From an uncultured Collinsella sp. (GTDB taxonomy: Bacteria; Actinomycetota; Coriobacteriia; Coriobacteriales; Coriobacteriaceae): DNA of 44,588 nucleotides. The notes beneath the pieces are model-generated. The model ran no database searches and was not told where the DNA came from. It worked only from the letters and a program-made list of their open reading frames with translations. Made by a program: the position numbers and the translations under genes. Of this stretch, positions 31,433 through 40,723 are shown piece by piece; positions within the stretch are counted from its first letter, which is position 1; each line of letters opens with the position of its first letter. The DNA is taken from NCBI GenBank assembly GCA_958412345.1, contig CATYSO010000020.1, positions 1 to 44,588 on the forward strand, read 5' to 3'.

Positions 31433-32875
31433 ATGGACCAGACCGTACCCGCATACGCCGCCGAGGTGGCCGATTACGGGCGCAGCCGCGACCCCGAGCC
31501 GGGTGAGGGCGCGCTCGTTAAAAACGTGCGTCCCGAATCGCCCGCGTGGGATGTGGGTATCGAGCCGGGCATGCGCGTGCTCACGGTCAACGGTGAGCAG
31601 CTTACCGACATGATTGTGTGGCTCTGGGAGGCCGACGATGATACCGTCGAGCTCGAGGTTTTCGACCCGCGCGACGGCACCGTCACCCCCGTCGAGCTCG
31701 ACCGCTTTCCCGGCGAGGATTGGGGTTTGGAGTTCGATGGCCCCATCTTCGACGGCATGCGTACCTGCGTCAACGCCTGCGTGTTCTGCTTTATGACCAT
31801 GCTCCCCAAGGGCGGCCGCTCCACGCTCTATATTCGCGACGACGACTATCGCCTAAGCTTTTTGCAAGGCAACTTTGTCACGCTTACGAACCTCACCGAC
31901 GAGGACGTGCAAAACGTCATCCAGCGCAACATGAGTCCCATGAACGTGTCGGTCCACGCTGTGAGCCCCGACGTCCGCCGTCGTATGATGGGCCGTAACG
32001 CTCAGCGAGGCATGGACGTACTCGAAACCATCATGGCCGCCGGCATCGAGATTCACGCGCAGATTGTGCTGTGCCCCGGCATGAACGACGGCGAGGAGCT
32101 GGAAAAGACCCTGCGCTTTTGCGAGGAGCACGAGCAAATCACAAGCCTGGGCATCGTGCCGCTCGGCTTTACCAAGCATCAGAACCGTTTTAGCTGGTCC
32201 TACAGCGACAAGCCCGAGCTGGCGCGCGAGACCATTGCCATGATCCGTCCCTACCAGGACCGTGCCTTCGAGCGCTTTGGCCGCCACACCTTCCAGATGA
32301 GCGACGAGTTCTATCTGGACGCCGGCATCGATCCTCCCGAGGCGGGCTTTTACGACGGTTACCCGCAGTACTACGACGGCATCGGCATGATCCGCTCGTA
32401 TCTAGACGAGACCGACGACGTGCTTGCCGCCGATACCGAGCGTCTGGCCCGCGTCCGCGAGGCCATCGCCGCCCGCAGCCAGCACCTGCTGTGCCTCTCG
32501 GGCGCCAGCGCACGCGACACGGTGGCCCGCTTTGTGGAGTCGCCCCAGGGACTCGCCGGCACTGTCACGGCCATCAAGAACCGCTACTTTGGCGGCAACG
32601 TGGACGTGACCGGCCTCATCGTCGCGTGTGACATCTTGGAGCAGCTGCCCCAAGATCTGTCGGGGGTTATGCTCTTTGTGCCTAAGCTCATGTTCAACGC
32701 TGACGGCATGACGCTTGACGAGTATCATCGTGACGATTTACTCGCAAGCCTTGCCAGTCGCGGCGCCGAGGTTCATGTGGTATCGACCATGCCGCATGAG
32801 CTGCTCGATACCCTGGAGCGCATCCTTGGCATTGTGCCCGCAGACTCTAACACTTCCACTGACCCTACCCATTAA
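31433..32875 (+). CDS. DUF512 family radical-SAM-like protein with PDZ domain
   Basis: 480 residues. N-terminal PDZ-like part (ALVKNVRPESPAWDVGIEPG, VLTVNGEQLTD), then TCVNACVFCF with Cys 112, 116 and 119 in a C-x3-C-x2-C radical-SAM-type cluster motif, followed by LYIRDDDYRLSFLQGNFVTLTNL, MNVSVHAVSPDVRRRMM and IVLCPGMNDGEEL, the blocks of a partial TIM barrel. C-terminal DUF512 domain includes the HTFQMSDEFYLDAG region. The family is widespread beside der, plsY and gpsA in Gram-positive bacteria; its reaction is unknown. It ends ten bases before der. Confidence 0.9.
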   Translation: MDQTVPAYAAEVADYGRSRDPEPGEGALVKNVRPESPAWDVGIEPGMRVLTVNGEQLTDMIVWLWEADDDTVELEVFDPRDGTVTPVELDRFPGEDWGLEFDGPIFDGMRTCVNACVFCFMTMLPKGGRSTLYIRDDDYRLSFLQGNFVTLTNLTDEDVQNVIQRNMSPMNVSVHAVSPDVRRRMMGRNAQRGMDVLETIMAAGIEIHAQIVLCPGMNDGEELEKTLRFCEEHEQITSLGIVPLGFTKHQNRFSWSYSDKPELARETIAMIRPYQDRAFERFGRHTFQMSDEFYLDAGIDPPEAGFYDGYPQYYDGIGMIRSYLDETDDVLAADTERLARVREAIAARSQHLLCLSGASARDTVARFVESPQGLAGTVTAIKNRYFGGNVDVTGLIVACDILEQLPQDLSGVMLFVPKLMFNADGMTLDEYHRDDLLASLASRGAEVHVVSTMPHELLDTLERILGIVPADSNTSTDPTH

Positions 32876-32885
32876 AGGAGAGCAG

Positions 32886-34220
32886 ATGAAACCTATCGTC
32901 GCCGTCGTCGGACGCCCCAACGTGGGCAAGTCCACGCTCGTTAACCGCCTGGCCCAGACCTCGGACGCCATCGTCCACGAGTCCCGCGGCGTCACGCGCG
33001 ACCGCTCGTACCACACGGCCGATTGGAACGGCCGCGAGTTCACCATCGTTGACACGGGCGGCATCGAACCGCTCAAGAGCGATGACGTCTTCGCCACGTC
33101 CATCCGTGACCAGGCCCTCGCCGCCGCCGAGGAAGCCGCCGTCATCCTGTTTGTGGTCGACGGCCGCACCGGAGTCACCGAGGAGGACGAGTCGGTCGCC
33201 CGCATGCTCAAGCGCTGCGACAAGCCGGTCTTTCTGCTGGTGAACAAGCTCGACAACCCCGATCGCGAAAACGACAGCATCTGGGAGTTCTATTCGCTCG
33301 GTATCGGCGAGCCCACGCCGCTCTCGGCCCTGCATGGCCACGGCACGGGCGACCTGCTCGATGACATCGTGGCCCTGCTTCCGGAGGAAGAGGACGAGGT
33401 CGCCGATGAGTTCCCCGATGCGCTGAACGTGGCCATCATCGGTCGCCCCAACGCCGGTAAGTCCTCGCTGTTCAACCGCATCCTGGGTGCCGACCGCTCT
33501 ATCGTGTCCAACATTGCCGGCACGACGCGCGACGCCATCGACACCGTCGTGGAGCGCAACGCCAAACACTACCGCATGGTCGACACTGCGGGCATTCGCA
33601 AGAAGAGCACCGTGTACGAGAACATCGAGTACTACTCCATGGTCCGCGGCCTGCGCGCCATCGACCGCGCCGACGTGGCGCTGCTCGTCGTCGATGCCTC
33701 CGTGGGCGTCACCGAACAGGACCAGAAGGTCATGGGCTTGGCCATCGAGCGCGGCTGCGCCATCGTGGTGCTGCTCAACAAGTGGGACCTGCTCGACGAT
33801 GACCGCAAGCGCGAGGCCTGCATGGAGACCGTTGACCGCCGTCTGGGCGTCATGGCTCCCTGGGCCCAGTACCTGCGCATCTCGGCCCTGACCGGCCGCA
33901 GCGTCGAGAAGATTTGGGCGATGGTCGACGCCGCCGAGAAGACGCGCTCGCAAAAGATCAGCACCTCGCGCCTCAATACGTTCCTCACCGACCTGCGCGA
34001 GTTTGGCCACACCGTGGTAGACGGCAAGCGTCGCCTGCGCATGCACTACGTGACCCAGACGGGCGTCAACCCACCGACGTTCACGTTCTTCGTCAACCAC
34101 AGCGACCTGGTCAACGACACCTACCAGCGCTATGTAGAGAACCGCATGCGCTCGACCTTCGACTTTGCCGGCACGCCCATTCGACTCTTCTTTAGGAAGA
34201 AGGAGCAAAAGGATGCATAA
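32886..34220 (+). CDS. der: Ribosome assembly GTPase Der (EngA)
   Basis: 444 residues with two tandem GTPase domains, unique to Der, which helps 50S subunit maturation. Domain 1: GRPNVGKST at 9-17, DTGG, NKLD. Domain 2: GRPNAGKSS near 187-195, DTAGIRKKS, NKWD. The C-terminal KH-like domain is present (RRLRMHYVTQTGVNPPTF, FVNHSDLVNDTYQRYVENRMR). AAAGGAG precedes the ATG. The stop overlaps plsY by eight bases. Confidence 0.97.
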   Translation: MKPIVAVVGRPNVGKSTLVNRLAQTSDAIVHESRGVTRDRSYHTADWNGREFTIVDTGGIEPLKSDDVFATSIRDQALAAAEEAAVILFVVDGRTGVTEEDESVARMLKRCDKPVFLLVNKLDNPDRENDSIWEFYSLGIGEPTPLSALHGHGTGDLLDDIVALLPEEEDEVADEFPDALNVAIIGRPNAGKSSLFNRILGADRSIVSNIAGTTRDAIDTVVERNAKHYRMVDTAGIRKKSTVYENIEYYSMVRGLRAIDRADVALLVVDASVGVTEQDQKVMGLAIERGCAIVVLLNKWDLLDDDRKREACMETVDRRLGVMAPWAQYLRISALTGRSVEKIWAMVDAAEKTRSQKISTSRLNTFLTDLREFGHTVVDGKRRLRMHYVTQTGVNPPTFTFFVNHSDLVNDTYQRYVENRMRSTFDFAGTPIRLFFRKKEQKDA

Positions 34221-34896
34221 TCCGATTCTGCTGACCGCCATCTGCGCCGTGGTCTCGTTCTTTATCGGGGCGATTCCGTTTGGCCTGATCTTGGGCCGCG
34301 TGTTTAACCACACCGACATTCGCAAGGCGGGCTCCGGCAACATCGGCACCACCAACGCCCTGCGCGTAGCCGGTCCCAAGGTGGCCGCGCTCACGCTGCT
34401 GCTCGACTGCCTTAAGGGCGCTATCTGCGTCCTTATCGCGCGTCCGCTTATCGCCGACATGGGCTATGGCTTCCCCGTGAGCATTATGGCCCCCGGTGCC
34501 GCCGGCGACTGGATGCTCGGCGTCATCTGCCTGGCGGCCGTGTGGGGGCACATCTTCTCGCCCTACCTCAACTTTCACGGAGGCAAGGGTATCGCCGTGG
34601 GCTTGGGAGTCATCCTCGCCTGGTACTGGCCCATCGGACTTTCGCTGCTGGGCATGTTTATCGTGGCCGTCGCCATCACCAAGTTTGTGTCCGTGGGCTC
34701 GCTTGCTGCCGCCATCGGCCTTCCCATCGCCGCTTGTGCGGTCTTTCCGTACAGCAGCCTGGGCCTTAAGTTTTGCATGGCGATGATCGGCATCACCGTG
34801 GTGTGGGCCCATCGCGCGAACATCAAAAAGCTCATGACCGGTAAGGAGTCCAAGCTCTCGTTTACCAAGCGCGTCACCGAGCCCGACGATAAGTAG
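34213..34896 (+). CDS. plsY: Glycerol-3-phosphate acyltransferase PlsY
   Basis: 227 residues, polytopic membrane protein that transfers acyl groups from acyl-phosphate to glycerol-3-phosphate, the first acylation in phospholipid synthesis. Motifs: GAIPFGLILGR, the GSGNIGTTNALRVAG loop, LDCLKGA and NFHGGKGIAVGLG, all characteristic. ATG at 34213 overlaps the end of der. Together with gpsA (substrate supply) and plsC (second acylation) it forms a phospholipid-precursor set. Confidence 0.96.
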   Translation: MHNPILLTAICAVVSFFIGAIPFGLILGRVFNHTDIRKAGSGNIGTTNALRVAGPKVAALTLLLDCLKGAICVLIARPLIADMGYGFPVSIMAPGAAGDWMLGVICLAAVWGHIFSPYLNFHGGKGIAVGLGVILAWYWPIGLSLLGMFIVAVAITKFVSVGSLAAAIGLPIAACAVFPYSSLGLKFCMAMIGITVVWAHRANIKKLMTGKESKLSFTKRVTEPDDK

Positions 34897-34905
34897 GAGA
34901 GAGTC

Positions 34906-35913
34906 ATGAATGTTGCGCTGATTGGCTCTGGCTCCTGGGGAACCGCCGTCGCCGGCCTTGCCGCCGCGCGAGCCGAGCGCGTGACCATGTGGGCCCACAG
35001 CGAGCAGACGGCCGCCGGCATTAACGGCGAGCACCGTAATCCTCGCTACCTAGTGGACTATGAACTGCCGACCAATGTTGTTGCCACGACGGATCTGGCG
35101 CAGGCACTCGAAGGCACCGATGCCATCATCTTTGCCGTTCCTTCGACGCACCTTCGCAGCGTGTGCCACCAGGCCGCGCCCTTTATCGCCGCCGATACCC
35201 CGGTGCTCTGCCTCACCAAGGGCATCGAGCCCGAGTCCGGCCTGCTCATGAGCGAGGTCATCGCCAGTGAGATCGGCAACGAGACGCGCGTCGCGGCCCT
35301 CTCCGGCCCCAACCATGCCGAGGAGATTTGCCGCGGCGGGCTCTCAGCCGCCGTCATCGCCAGCGAGGACCAGCAGGTGGGGGAGACCTTTAAGGAGCTG
35401 CTGCTTTCCACGGCCTTCCGCATCTACCTATCGCAGGACATGACCGGCGTCGAGGTTTGCGGCGCCATGAAGAACGTTATCGCCATCGTATGCGGCATCT
35501 CCGCGGGCTCGGGCGCGGGCGACAACACACTTGCCCTCATCATGACGCGCGGCTTGGCCGAGATCAGCCGTCTGGTGCACGCCCGCGGCGGTCAAGCTAT
35601 GACCTGCATGGGACTTGCCGGCATGGGCGACCTCATTGCCACCTGCACCTCGGAGCATTCGCGAAACCGTACCTTTGGCTACGAGTTTGCCCACGGCGTG
35701 TCGCTCGACGAGTACCAGACGCGCACGCATATGGTGGTGGAAGGCGCCGTCGCCGCCCGCAGCGTCAGCGAGCTCGCCCGTTCACTGGGCGTAGACATTC
35801 CGCTCACCTTTGCCGTGGAGCAAACGCTCTACAACGGTGTTACTTTGGATAGGGCGCTCGAGATTCTTACCGATCGCGTCCCCTCTCAAGAGTTCTACGG
35901 ACTCACCGACTAG
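34906..35913 (+). CDS. gpsA: Glycerol-3-phosphate dehydrogenase [NAD(P)+]
   Basis: 335 residues. Reduces dihydroxyacetone phosphate to sn-glycerol-3-phosphate for PlsY. NAD(P) motif IGSGSWGTAVAGLAA at 6-20, SGPNHAEEI, the catalytic Lys in GAMKNVIAIVCGISAG, and NTLALIMTRGLAEISRL in the C-terminal helical domain. GGAGAG precedes the ATG. Standard length. Confidence 0.97.
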   Translation: MNVALIGSGSWGTAVAGLAAARAERVTMWAHSEQTAAGINGEHRNPRYLVDYELPTNVVATTDLAQALEGTDAIIFAVPSTHLRSVCHQAAPFIAADTPVLCLTKGIEPESGLLMSEVIASEIGNETRVAALSGPNHAEEICRGGLSAAVIASEDQQVGETFKELLLSTAFRIYLSQDMTGVEVCGAMKNVIAIVCGISAGSGAGDNTLALIMTRGLAEISRLVHARGGQAMTCMGLAGMGDLIATCTSEHSRNRTFGYEFAHGVSLDEYQTRTHMVVEGAVAARSVSELARSLGVDIPLTFAVEQTLYNGVTLDRALEILTDRVPSQEFYGLTD

Positions 35914-35931
35914 CGCAGAAAGGCTTCTACC

Positions 35932-36603
35932 ATGGGTTCCATTAAAATCGCTCCGTCCGTCCTTTCGGCCGATATGGCCAACCTCAGGGGCGAGCTCGAC
36001 AAGATCGCCGGTGCCGACTACGTGCACTTCGACGTTATGGACGGTCACTTTACCGGCAACCTCACCTTTGGCGTTGACATCCTCAAGGCCGTCAAGCGCT
36101 CCACCGACGTGCCGGTCGACGCGCACCTGATGGTATCGAACCCCGATGAGACGGTCGATTGGTACGCCGACGCCGGTGCCGACATGATCACCGTGCACTA
36201 TGAGGCCTCCACGCACCTGCACCGCACGCTCACCCATCTTCAGCAGCGCGGCGTCAAGGCCGGTGTGGTGCTCAACCCCGCCACCCCCGTGTGCGTGCTC
36301 GAGAGCATCATCGACGTCGTCGATATGGTGCTGCTGATGAGCGTGAACCCCGGCTTTGGCGGCCAGAGCTTTATCCCGGGCACCATCGCCAAGCTCCACG
36401 AGCTCAAAGCCATGTGCGAGCGCCACGGCGTGTCGCCCATGATCGAGGTCGACGGCGGCATCTCTTCCAAAAACATCGCCGAGGTCGTCAAGGCCGGTGC
36501 CGATGTCTTGGTGGCCGGCTCCGCCGTATTTAAGTCCGAAGATCCCGCTGCCGAGGTTGCGCTGCTGCAGAAGCTGGGCAACGAGGCCGCACAGGAGGCA
36601 TAA
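35932..36603 (+). CDS. rpe: Ribulose-phosphate 3-epimerase
   Basis: 223-residue TIM barrel of the pentose phosphate pathway interconverting ribulose-5-phosphate and xylulose-5-phosphate. Motifs: IAPSVLSADMANL, HFDVMDGHFTGNLTFG (metal and catalytic Asp), DAHLMVSNPDE, LMSVNPGFGGQSFI and EVDGGISSKN, with VAGSAVFKS at the phosphate site. Near-standard length, plus a short basic start. AGAAAGG precedes the ATG. Confidence 0.96.
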   Translation: MGSIKIAPSVLSADMANLRGELDKIAGADYVHFDVMDGHFTGNLTFGVDILKAVKRSTDVPVDAHLMVSNPDETVDWYADAGADMITVHYEASTHLHRTLTHLQQRGVKAGVVLNPATPVCVLESIIDVVDMVLLMSVNPGFGGQSFIPGTIAKLHELKAMCERHGVSPMIEVDGGISSKNIAEVVKAGADVLVAGSAVFKSEDPAAEVALLQKLGNEAAQEA

Positions 36604-36609
36604 ACCCTT

Positions 36610-37788
36610 ATGACCGCAGGTCAAAACCGCATACCCGTTAATCTTGACTATGCCGCCTCGACGCCCATGCGCGCCGAGGCGCTCCTTGCGCAGCGCGAGT
36701 ACGACGACAGCGAGCTTGCCGGCGTCAACCCCAACTCGCTGCATTCGCTCGGCCGCAAGGCCGCTGCACGCCTGGAAGTGGCGCGTCGAGAGATTGCCCG
36801 CAGCTTTGGCGCTCGCGTTCGCCCGTCCGAGATCATCCTTACCAACGGCGGCACCGAGGCCAACCAGCTGGCACTGCTCGGTCTTGCCGAGGGAGCTCGT
36901 CAACGCGATCGTAAGCGCGATCGTGTCATCGTTTCGGCCATCGAGCACGATTCGATTCTGGACAACCTGCCGCTGCTGCGTGCCGCCGGCTTTACCGTCG
37001 ACCTGGTGCAGCCCTGCCGCGCGGGCTACATTGAGCCTGCCGCGCTTGTCGAGCTGCTCGGCGACGACGTGGCGCTCGTGAGCATTATGGTCGCCAACAA
37101 CGAGACCGGCGTGGTGCAGCCCATCCGCGAGCTGGCCGCCGCCGCACATGCTGTCGGCGCCTTGTTTCATACCGATGCCATCCAGGGCTACTTGCATATT
37201 CCGCTCGATGCCACCGAGCTGGGCGTCGATGCTATGACCGTTGCCGCGCACAAGATCGGCGGCCCTGTGGCATCCGGCGCGCTCTACCTTAAGAACCGCA
37301 CGCCGCTGCGCCCGCGTATCTTTGGCGGCGGACAGGAGGCCGGTCGTCGTGCTGGCACGCAGGACCTGCGCACGCAGCTGGCCTTTGCCGCTGCCGCCCG
37401 CACGCTGGCGCCACACGTGGCCCAAGAGCGTGCGACGCTGCAAACCCTTTCCGACAAGCTCTACGCCACGCTTACGGCCCACCCGCGCATTCACGCCACG
37501 ATGGGGGACTACGCGCAGGCCGATCGTCTGCCGGGTATGGTTTCGATCTACGTCGACGGCATGGACTCCGAGGAGCTCATCATCAAACTCGACGCTGCCG
37601 GCTTTGAGGTTTCGGCCGGATCGGCTTGCTCGAGCGGCAGGATGGACCCGAGCCATGTTCTCAGCGCCATGGGTATTGGCCGCGAACAGGCCCTGGGTGC
37701 ACTGCGTATCTCCTTCGATGACCGTGTGGACCCGGCCGATCTGGACGAGTTCGCCCAAACGCTGCTCTCGATCGTGGGTGCCGCATGA
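36610..37788 (+). CDS. Cysteine desulfurase (NifS/IscS type)
   Basis: 392-residue PLP enzyme that takes sulfur from cysteine for Fe-S clusters or tRNA thiolation. Motifs: LDYAASTPMR, NGGTEANQLAL, HTDAIQGYL, VAAHKIGGPVASGALY with the PLP lysine, GGGQEAGRRAGTQ, and the active cysteine loop SAGSACSSGRMDPSHVL near 335-351. Arg/Gly-rich DRKRDR stretch is a small insertion. It overlaps the Nif3-like gene (ATGA). Partners such as IscU or a thiouridylase (MnmA) are not in the window, so the exact role is open. Confidence 0.93.
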   Translation: MTAGQNRIPVNLDYAASTPMRAEALLAQREYDDSELAGVNPNSLHSLGRKAAARLEVARREIARSFGARVRPSEIILTNGGTEANQLALLGLAEGARQRDRKRDRVIVSAIEHDSILDNLPLLRAAGFTVDLVQPCRAGYIEPAALVELLGDDVALVSIMVANNETGVVQPIRELAAAAHAVGALFHTDAIQGYLHIPLDATELGVDAMTVAAHKIGGPVASGALYLKNRTPLRPRIFGGGQEAGRRAGTQDLRTQLAFAAAARTLAPHVAQERATLQTLSDKLYATLTAHPRIHATMGDYAQADRLPGMVSIYVDGMDSEELIIKLDAAGFEVSAGSACSSGRMDPSHVLSAMGIGREQALGALRISFDDRVDPADLDEFAQTLLSIVGAA

Positions 37789-38594
37789 TCGTCGCCGAGC
37801 TTGAGCGCGCGCTGCTGGCACGCTATCCCAAGGCGGACGCCGAGGGCTGGGATCACGTAGGACTCTCCGTTGGCGATCCGGCCGCGGAGATCGCCGGCGT
37901 TGCCTGCGCACTCGATGCGACCGAGGCTAATGTTCGCCGCGCCCAAGAAGCAAGCGCCAACGTGCTGCTGACGCATCATCCCATATACATCAAGGCACCC
38001 GAGGCCTTTTGCCCGGCGGATTCCGCACGACCCCAGTGCAGCGCGGCCCTCTACGAAGCTGCCCGCTGCGGGGTGAGCATTATCTCGCTCCACACCAACC
38101 TGGACCGCTCGCACGAAGCCCGCATCTGCCTGAGCGAGCTGCTGGGTGCCGCACCCGTGTGCTCACTGGAGCACGTGGACGACTCCGAGACCACCGGCCT
38201 GGGCGCGCTTGCAACGCTCAACGACCCGTGCACGCTGCGCGATCTTGCCGCCCGTGCTGCCACGGCCTTCGGCAGCAACCCGCGCGTATGGGGTGAAGCC
38301 GAGCACCCGTGCCGAACCGTCGCCATTTTGGGCGGCTCCCTGGGCGACTTTGGAGAGCTTGCTATCGCCGCGGGCGCAGATGTTGTCGTGACGGGCGAGG
38401 CGGGCTACCACGTGGCGCAAGACCTTGCCTTGCGCGGGCTGCCGGTGATCTTGCTCGGTCACGACCGCTCTGAGGAACCGTTCGTTGATATATTGATGAA
38501 CTCTGCAGTTGACGCCGGGGTCGACCCCCGTCATGCGATTAAAATACTGAACCCTTGCCAATGGTGGACTGTGACAAAAGGAGAGAACTTATGA
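37785..38594 (+). CDS. Nif3-like dinuclear metal protein
   Basis: 269 residues, NIF3/YqfO family (formerly GTP cyclohydrolase I type 2). Metal-ligand motifs: WDHVGLSVGDP near 23-33, LLTHHPIYIKAPEAF with His-His, ISLHTNLDRS, and late GHDRSEEPFVD. The canonical N-terminal VGLQVGDP is present as VGLSVGDP. Molecular role unknown. It lies in a tight string: start overlaps the cysteine desulfurase stop, its stop overlaps the zinc-ribbon gene, the usual partner of nif3 in actinobacteria. Confidence 0.93.
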   Translation: MIVAELERALLARYPKADAEGWDHVGLSVGDPAAEIAGVACALDATEANVRRAQEASANVLLTHHPIYIKAPEAFCPADSARPQCSAALYEAARCGVSIISLHTNLDRSHEARICLSELLGAAPVCSLEHVDDSETTGLGALATLNDPCTLRDLAARAATAFGSNPRVWGEAEHPCRTVAILGGSLGDFGELAIAAGADVVVTGEAGYHVAQDLALRGLPVILLGHDRSEEPFVDILMNSAVDAGVDPRHAIKILNPCQWWTVTKGENL

Positions 38595-39310
38595 GCGCCG
38601 GCGCTACGCTACTCAAGCTGCAACAGATCGATTTGGAGCTCGCCCGCAACAAGAGCGAACTTGCCAATATGCCGGAGCTCAAGGAGCTCGCTTCAAAGCG
38701 CAAGACCTATGTGAAGCTCAAGTCCGAGATGACCAAGCTCTACGCCCAGCGCAAGGATCTGGACATTGAGCTCGACGATCTCAACACCACCGAGATTCAG
38801 ACGAACAACGCCATCGAGGCTGCCAAGAAGCGCCACGTTGACGGCTCTGACTACCGCGAGGTCCAAGATCTGGAAAACGAGCTCGCCACCCTAGCCAAAC
38901 GCCTGGACAAGATCGAGCACACCCGCAAGGACGTCGTCGTCGCCCATAAGGAAGCGCTTGACCGCGAGGCTCGCGCGCAGGCCATCATCGCCAAGTTCGA
39001 GGAGGGTGTAAAGGCCGATACCAAGGCCGCCCGCGCCAAGGCCGCCGACCTGCAGGCTCAGATTGACACCGCCACGAAGGAGCGCACGGCGCTTGCTGCC
39101 ACGCTGCCGGCCGACGTGCTCACCGACTACGAGCGCCTGCTCAAGCAGTTCCGCGGCTTGGCCGTCGAGACCATCCAGGGCAACATTCCCACGGTCTGCC
39201 ACACCGCGCTGCAGGCATCGTCCATGAGCGACCTCAACCACGACGGCAGTGAGATTACGCACTGCCCGTATTGCCACCGCCTCCTGGTACTCCCGAGCAA
39301 GGAAGCCTAA
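38591..39310 (+). CDS. Coiled-coil protein with C-terminal zinc ribbon
   Basis: 239 residues from the ATG at 38591 (AGGAGAG upstream), overlapping the nif3-like stop. A long coiled coil (about 5-190) with KLKSEMTKLYAQRKDLDIELDDL and similar blocks ends in a zinc-ribbon-like segment. Most relatives have two C-x2-C knuckles; here the second, CPYC, is intact, but the first is reduced to VCHTALQ with one Cys and one His, so zinc binding may use a Cys-His pair or be lost. These proteins are thought to be linked to ribosomal silencing or RNA, but no role is proven. Confidence 0.85.
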   Translation: MSAGATLLKLQQIDLELARNKSELANMPELKELASKRKTYVKLKSEMTKLYAQRKDLDIELDDLNTTEIQTNNAIEAAKKRHVDGSDYREVQDLENELATLAKRLDKIEHTRKDVVVAHKEALDREARAQAIIAKFEEGVKADTKAARAKAADLQAQIDTATKERTALAATLPADVLTDYERLLKQFRGLAVETIQGNIPTVCHTALQASSMSDLNHDGSEITHCPYCHRLLVLPSKEA

Positions 39311-39312
39311 CG

Positions 39313-40527
39313 ATGACGGCGGCATCCAACAATTCAATGCAACTTGAGGGAAAAACGATCCTGCTGGGCATTACCGGCGGGATCGCCGCCTATAAGTCGT
39401 GCAATATCGTGCGCCTGCTGCAAAAGCGCGGTGCGCGCGTCAAGGTCGTTATGAGCGAGCATGCCACGGAGTTCGTGGGCCCGCTCACCTACCGTGCGCT
39501 CACCAATGAGCCCGTTGCCGTGGGTCTGTTCGACGACCCCTCCGACCCCATCCACCACATTTCGCTGGCGCAGGAGCCCGATCTGGTGGTCGTGGCGCCC
39601 GCGACGGCCAATATCATCGCCAAGATGGCCAATGGCATCGCCGATGACCTTATTTCCACCACACTGCTTGCCACGCCGCGACCCATCGTGATCGCACCCG
39701 CTATGAACAACGGCATGTGGAAGGCGCCGGCGACGCGGGCCAATATGGCCACGCTGCGCGACCGCGGCGTGCATGTGGTGGGACCCGGCAGCGGCTACCT
39801 TGCCTGCGGCGACGTGGACACGGGCCGCATGAGCGAGCCCGAGGACATCGTCGAGGCTGTCTGCAGGGTGCTCAATCCCGCGCCTCAGGACCTGGCAGGT
39901 AAGCGCATCGTGATTACCGCCGGCCCCACGCACGAGCCGATCGACCCCGTGCGCTTCATCGGTAACCGGTCGTCAGGCAAGATGGGCATCGCCCTGGCGG
40001 GGGAGGCTGCTCGCCGCGGTGCTGCGGTCACGCTCGTGTTGGGACCGACATCGCTCGATGTTCCCCGCGGCGTGGAGTGCTTGCGCGTGCAAACTGCCGC
40101 AGAGATGCTGCAGGCGACGCTGAGCGCCTTCCAGACGGCCGATGCGGCCATTTGTGCGGCCGCTGTCGCCGACTACACCCCCGCGGCCCCTGCCGACCAT
40201 AAGCTCAAAAAAGCCAATGAACGCCTGGATCGCATCGATCTTGTCGAGACGGTCGATATTTTGGCCGAGCTCTCGCGGCAGAAGGGCGAGCGGTGCGTGA
40301 TCGGCTTTGCGGCAGAGACCGATAACGTCGTGGAGTACGCGCAGCGCAAGCTCGCGCGCAAGGGTTGCGATGCCATTATCGCCAACGATGTCTCGCGCGC
40401 CGATTCGGGCTTTGGAACCGATACCAACAAGGCTTGGATCGTGAGCAAAGCGGGTACGCAAGAACTTCCCGTGCTAACAAAACCCCAGCTCGCAGATACA
40501 ATTTTGGACTTGCTTCAAAATTTGTAA
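39313..40527 (+). CDS. coaBC: Bifunctional CoaBC (Dfp)
   Basis: 404 residues. CoaC decarboxylates and CoaB synthesises phosphopantothenoylcysteine in coenzyme A biosynthesis. CoaC: ILLGITGGIAAYKS, flavin/His site DPIHHISLA, PAMNNGMW and the clamp loop YLACGDVDTGRM. CoaB: ITAGPTHEPIDPVRFIGNRSSGKMG, AAVADYTPA and KKANERLDRIDLVETVDIL. ATG at 39313 is two bases after the previous stop; an in-frame upstream start is unlikely. Final gene of the block, followed by tRNA-Pro. Confidence 0.97.
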   Translation: MTAASNNSMQLEGKTILLGITGGIAAYKSCNIVRLLQKRGARVKVVMSEHATEFVGPLTYRALTNEPVAVGLFDDPSDPIHHISLAQEPDLVVVAPATANIIAKMANGIADDLISTTLLATPRPIVIAPAMNNGMWKAPATRANMATLRDRGVHVVGPGSGYLACGDVDTGRMSEPEDIVEAVCRVLNPAPQDLAGKRIVITAGPTHEPIDPVRFIGNRSSGKMGIALAGEAARRGAAVTLVLGPTSLDVPRGVECLRVQTAAEMLQATLSAFQTADAAICAAAVADYTPAAPADHKLKKANERLDRIDLVETVDILAELSRQKGERCVIGFAAETDNVVEYAQRKLARKGCDAIIANDVSRADSGFGTDTNKAWIVSKAGTQELPVLTKPQLADTILDLLQNL

Positions 40528-40535
40528 AAAAGTTC

Positions 40536-40568
40536 TTGCACAAGGACAAAGTTTCGGGTTAATATACT
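40536..40568 (+). promoter_or_regulatory. Candidate promoter region of tRNA-Pro
   Basis: TTGCAC (40536-40541) and TATACT (40563-40568) stand 21 bases apart, too wide for a standard pair, so one of the boxes is probably different. TATACT itself is a good -10. Confidence 0.35.
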
Positions 40569-40607
40569 CCCTGTTGCGAGCGAGAGCAGAGCAACAAACA
40601 AAAGCTT

Positions 40608-40684
<77 letters not shown>

Positions 40685-40693
40685 GAAGTTTGC

Positions 40694-40723
40694 AGGTCAG
40701 GCACCTAGTGCCTGACCTTTTTT
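40694..40723 (+). terminator. Terminator of tRNA-Pro
   Basis: AGGTCAGGCAC pairs with GTGCCTGACCT around CTA, followed by TTTTT. Confidence 0.85.

Noticed and set aside
32865..34460. 531-codon minus-strand frame opposite der and plsY
   Set aside because: Mirror frame of two well-conserved genes; no family features.
35782..37911. 709-codon minus-strand frame opposite gpsA, rpe and the cysteine desulfurase
   Set aside because: Mirror frame across three confident genes; composition (Val/Gly/His/Asp-rich) is that of an antisense frame.
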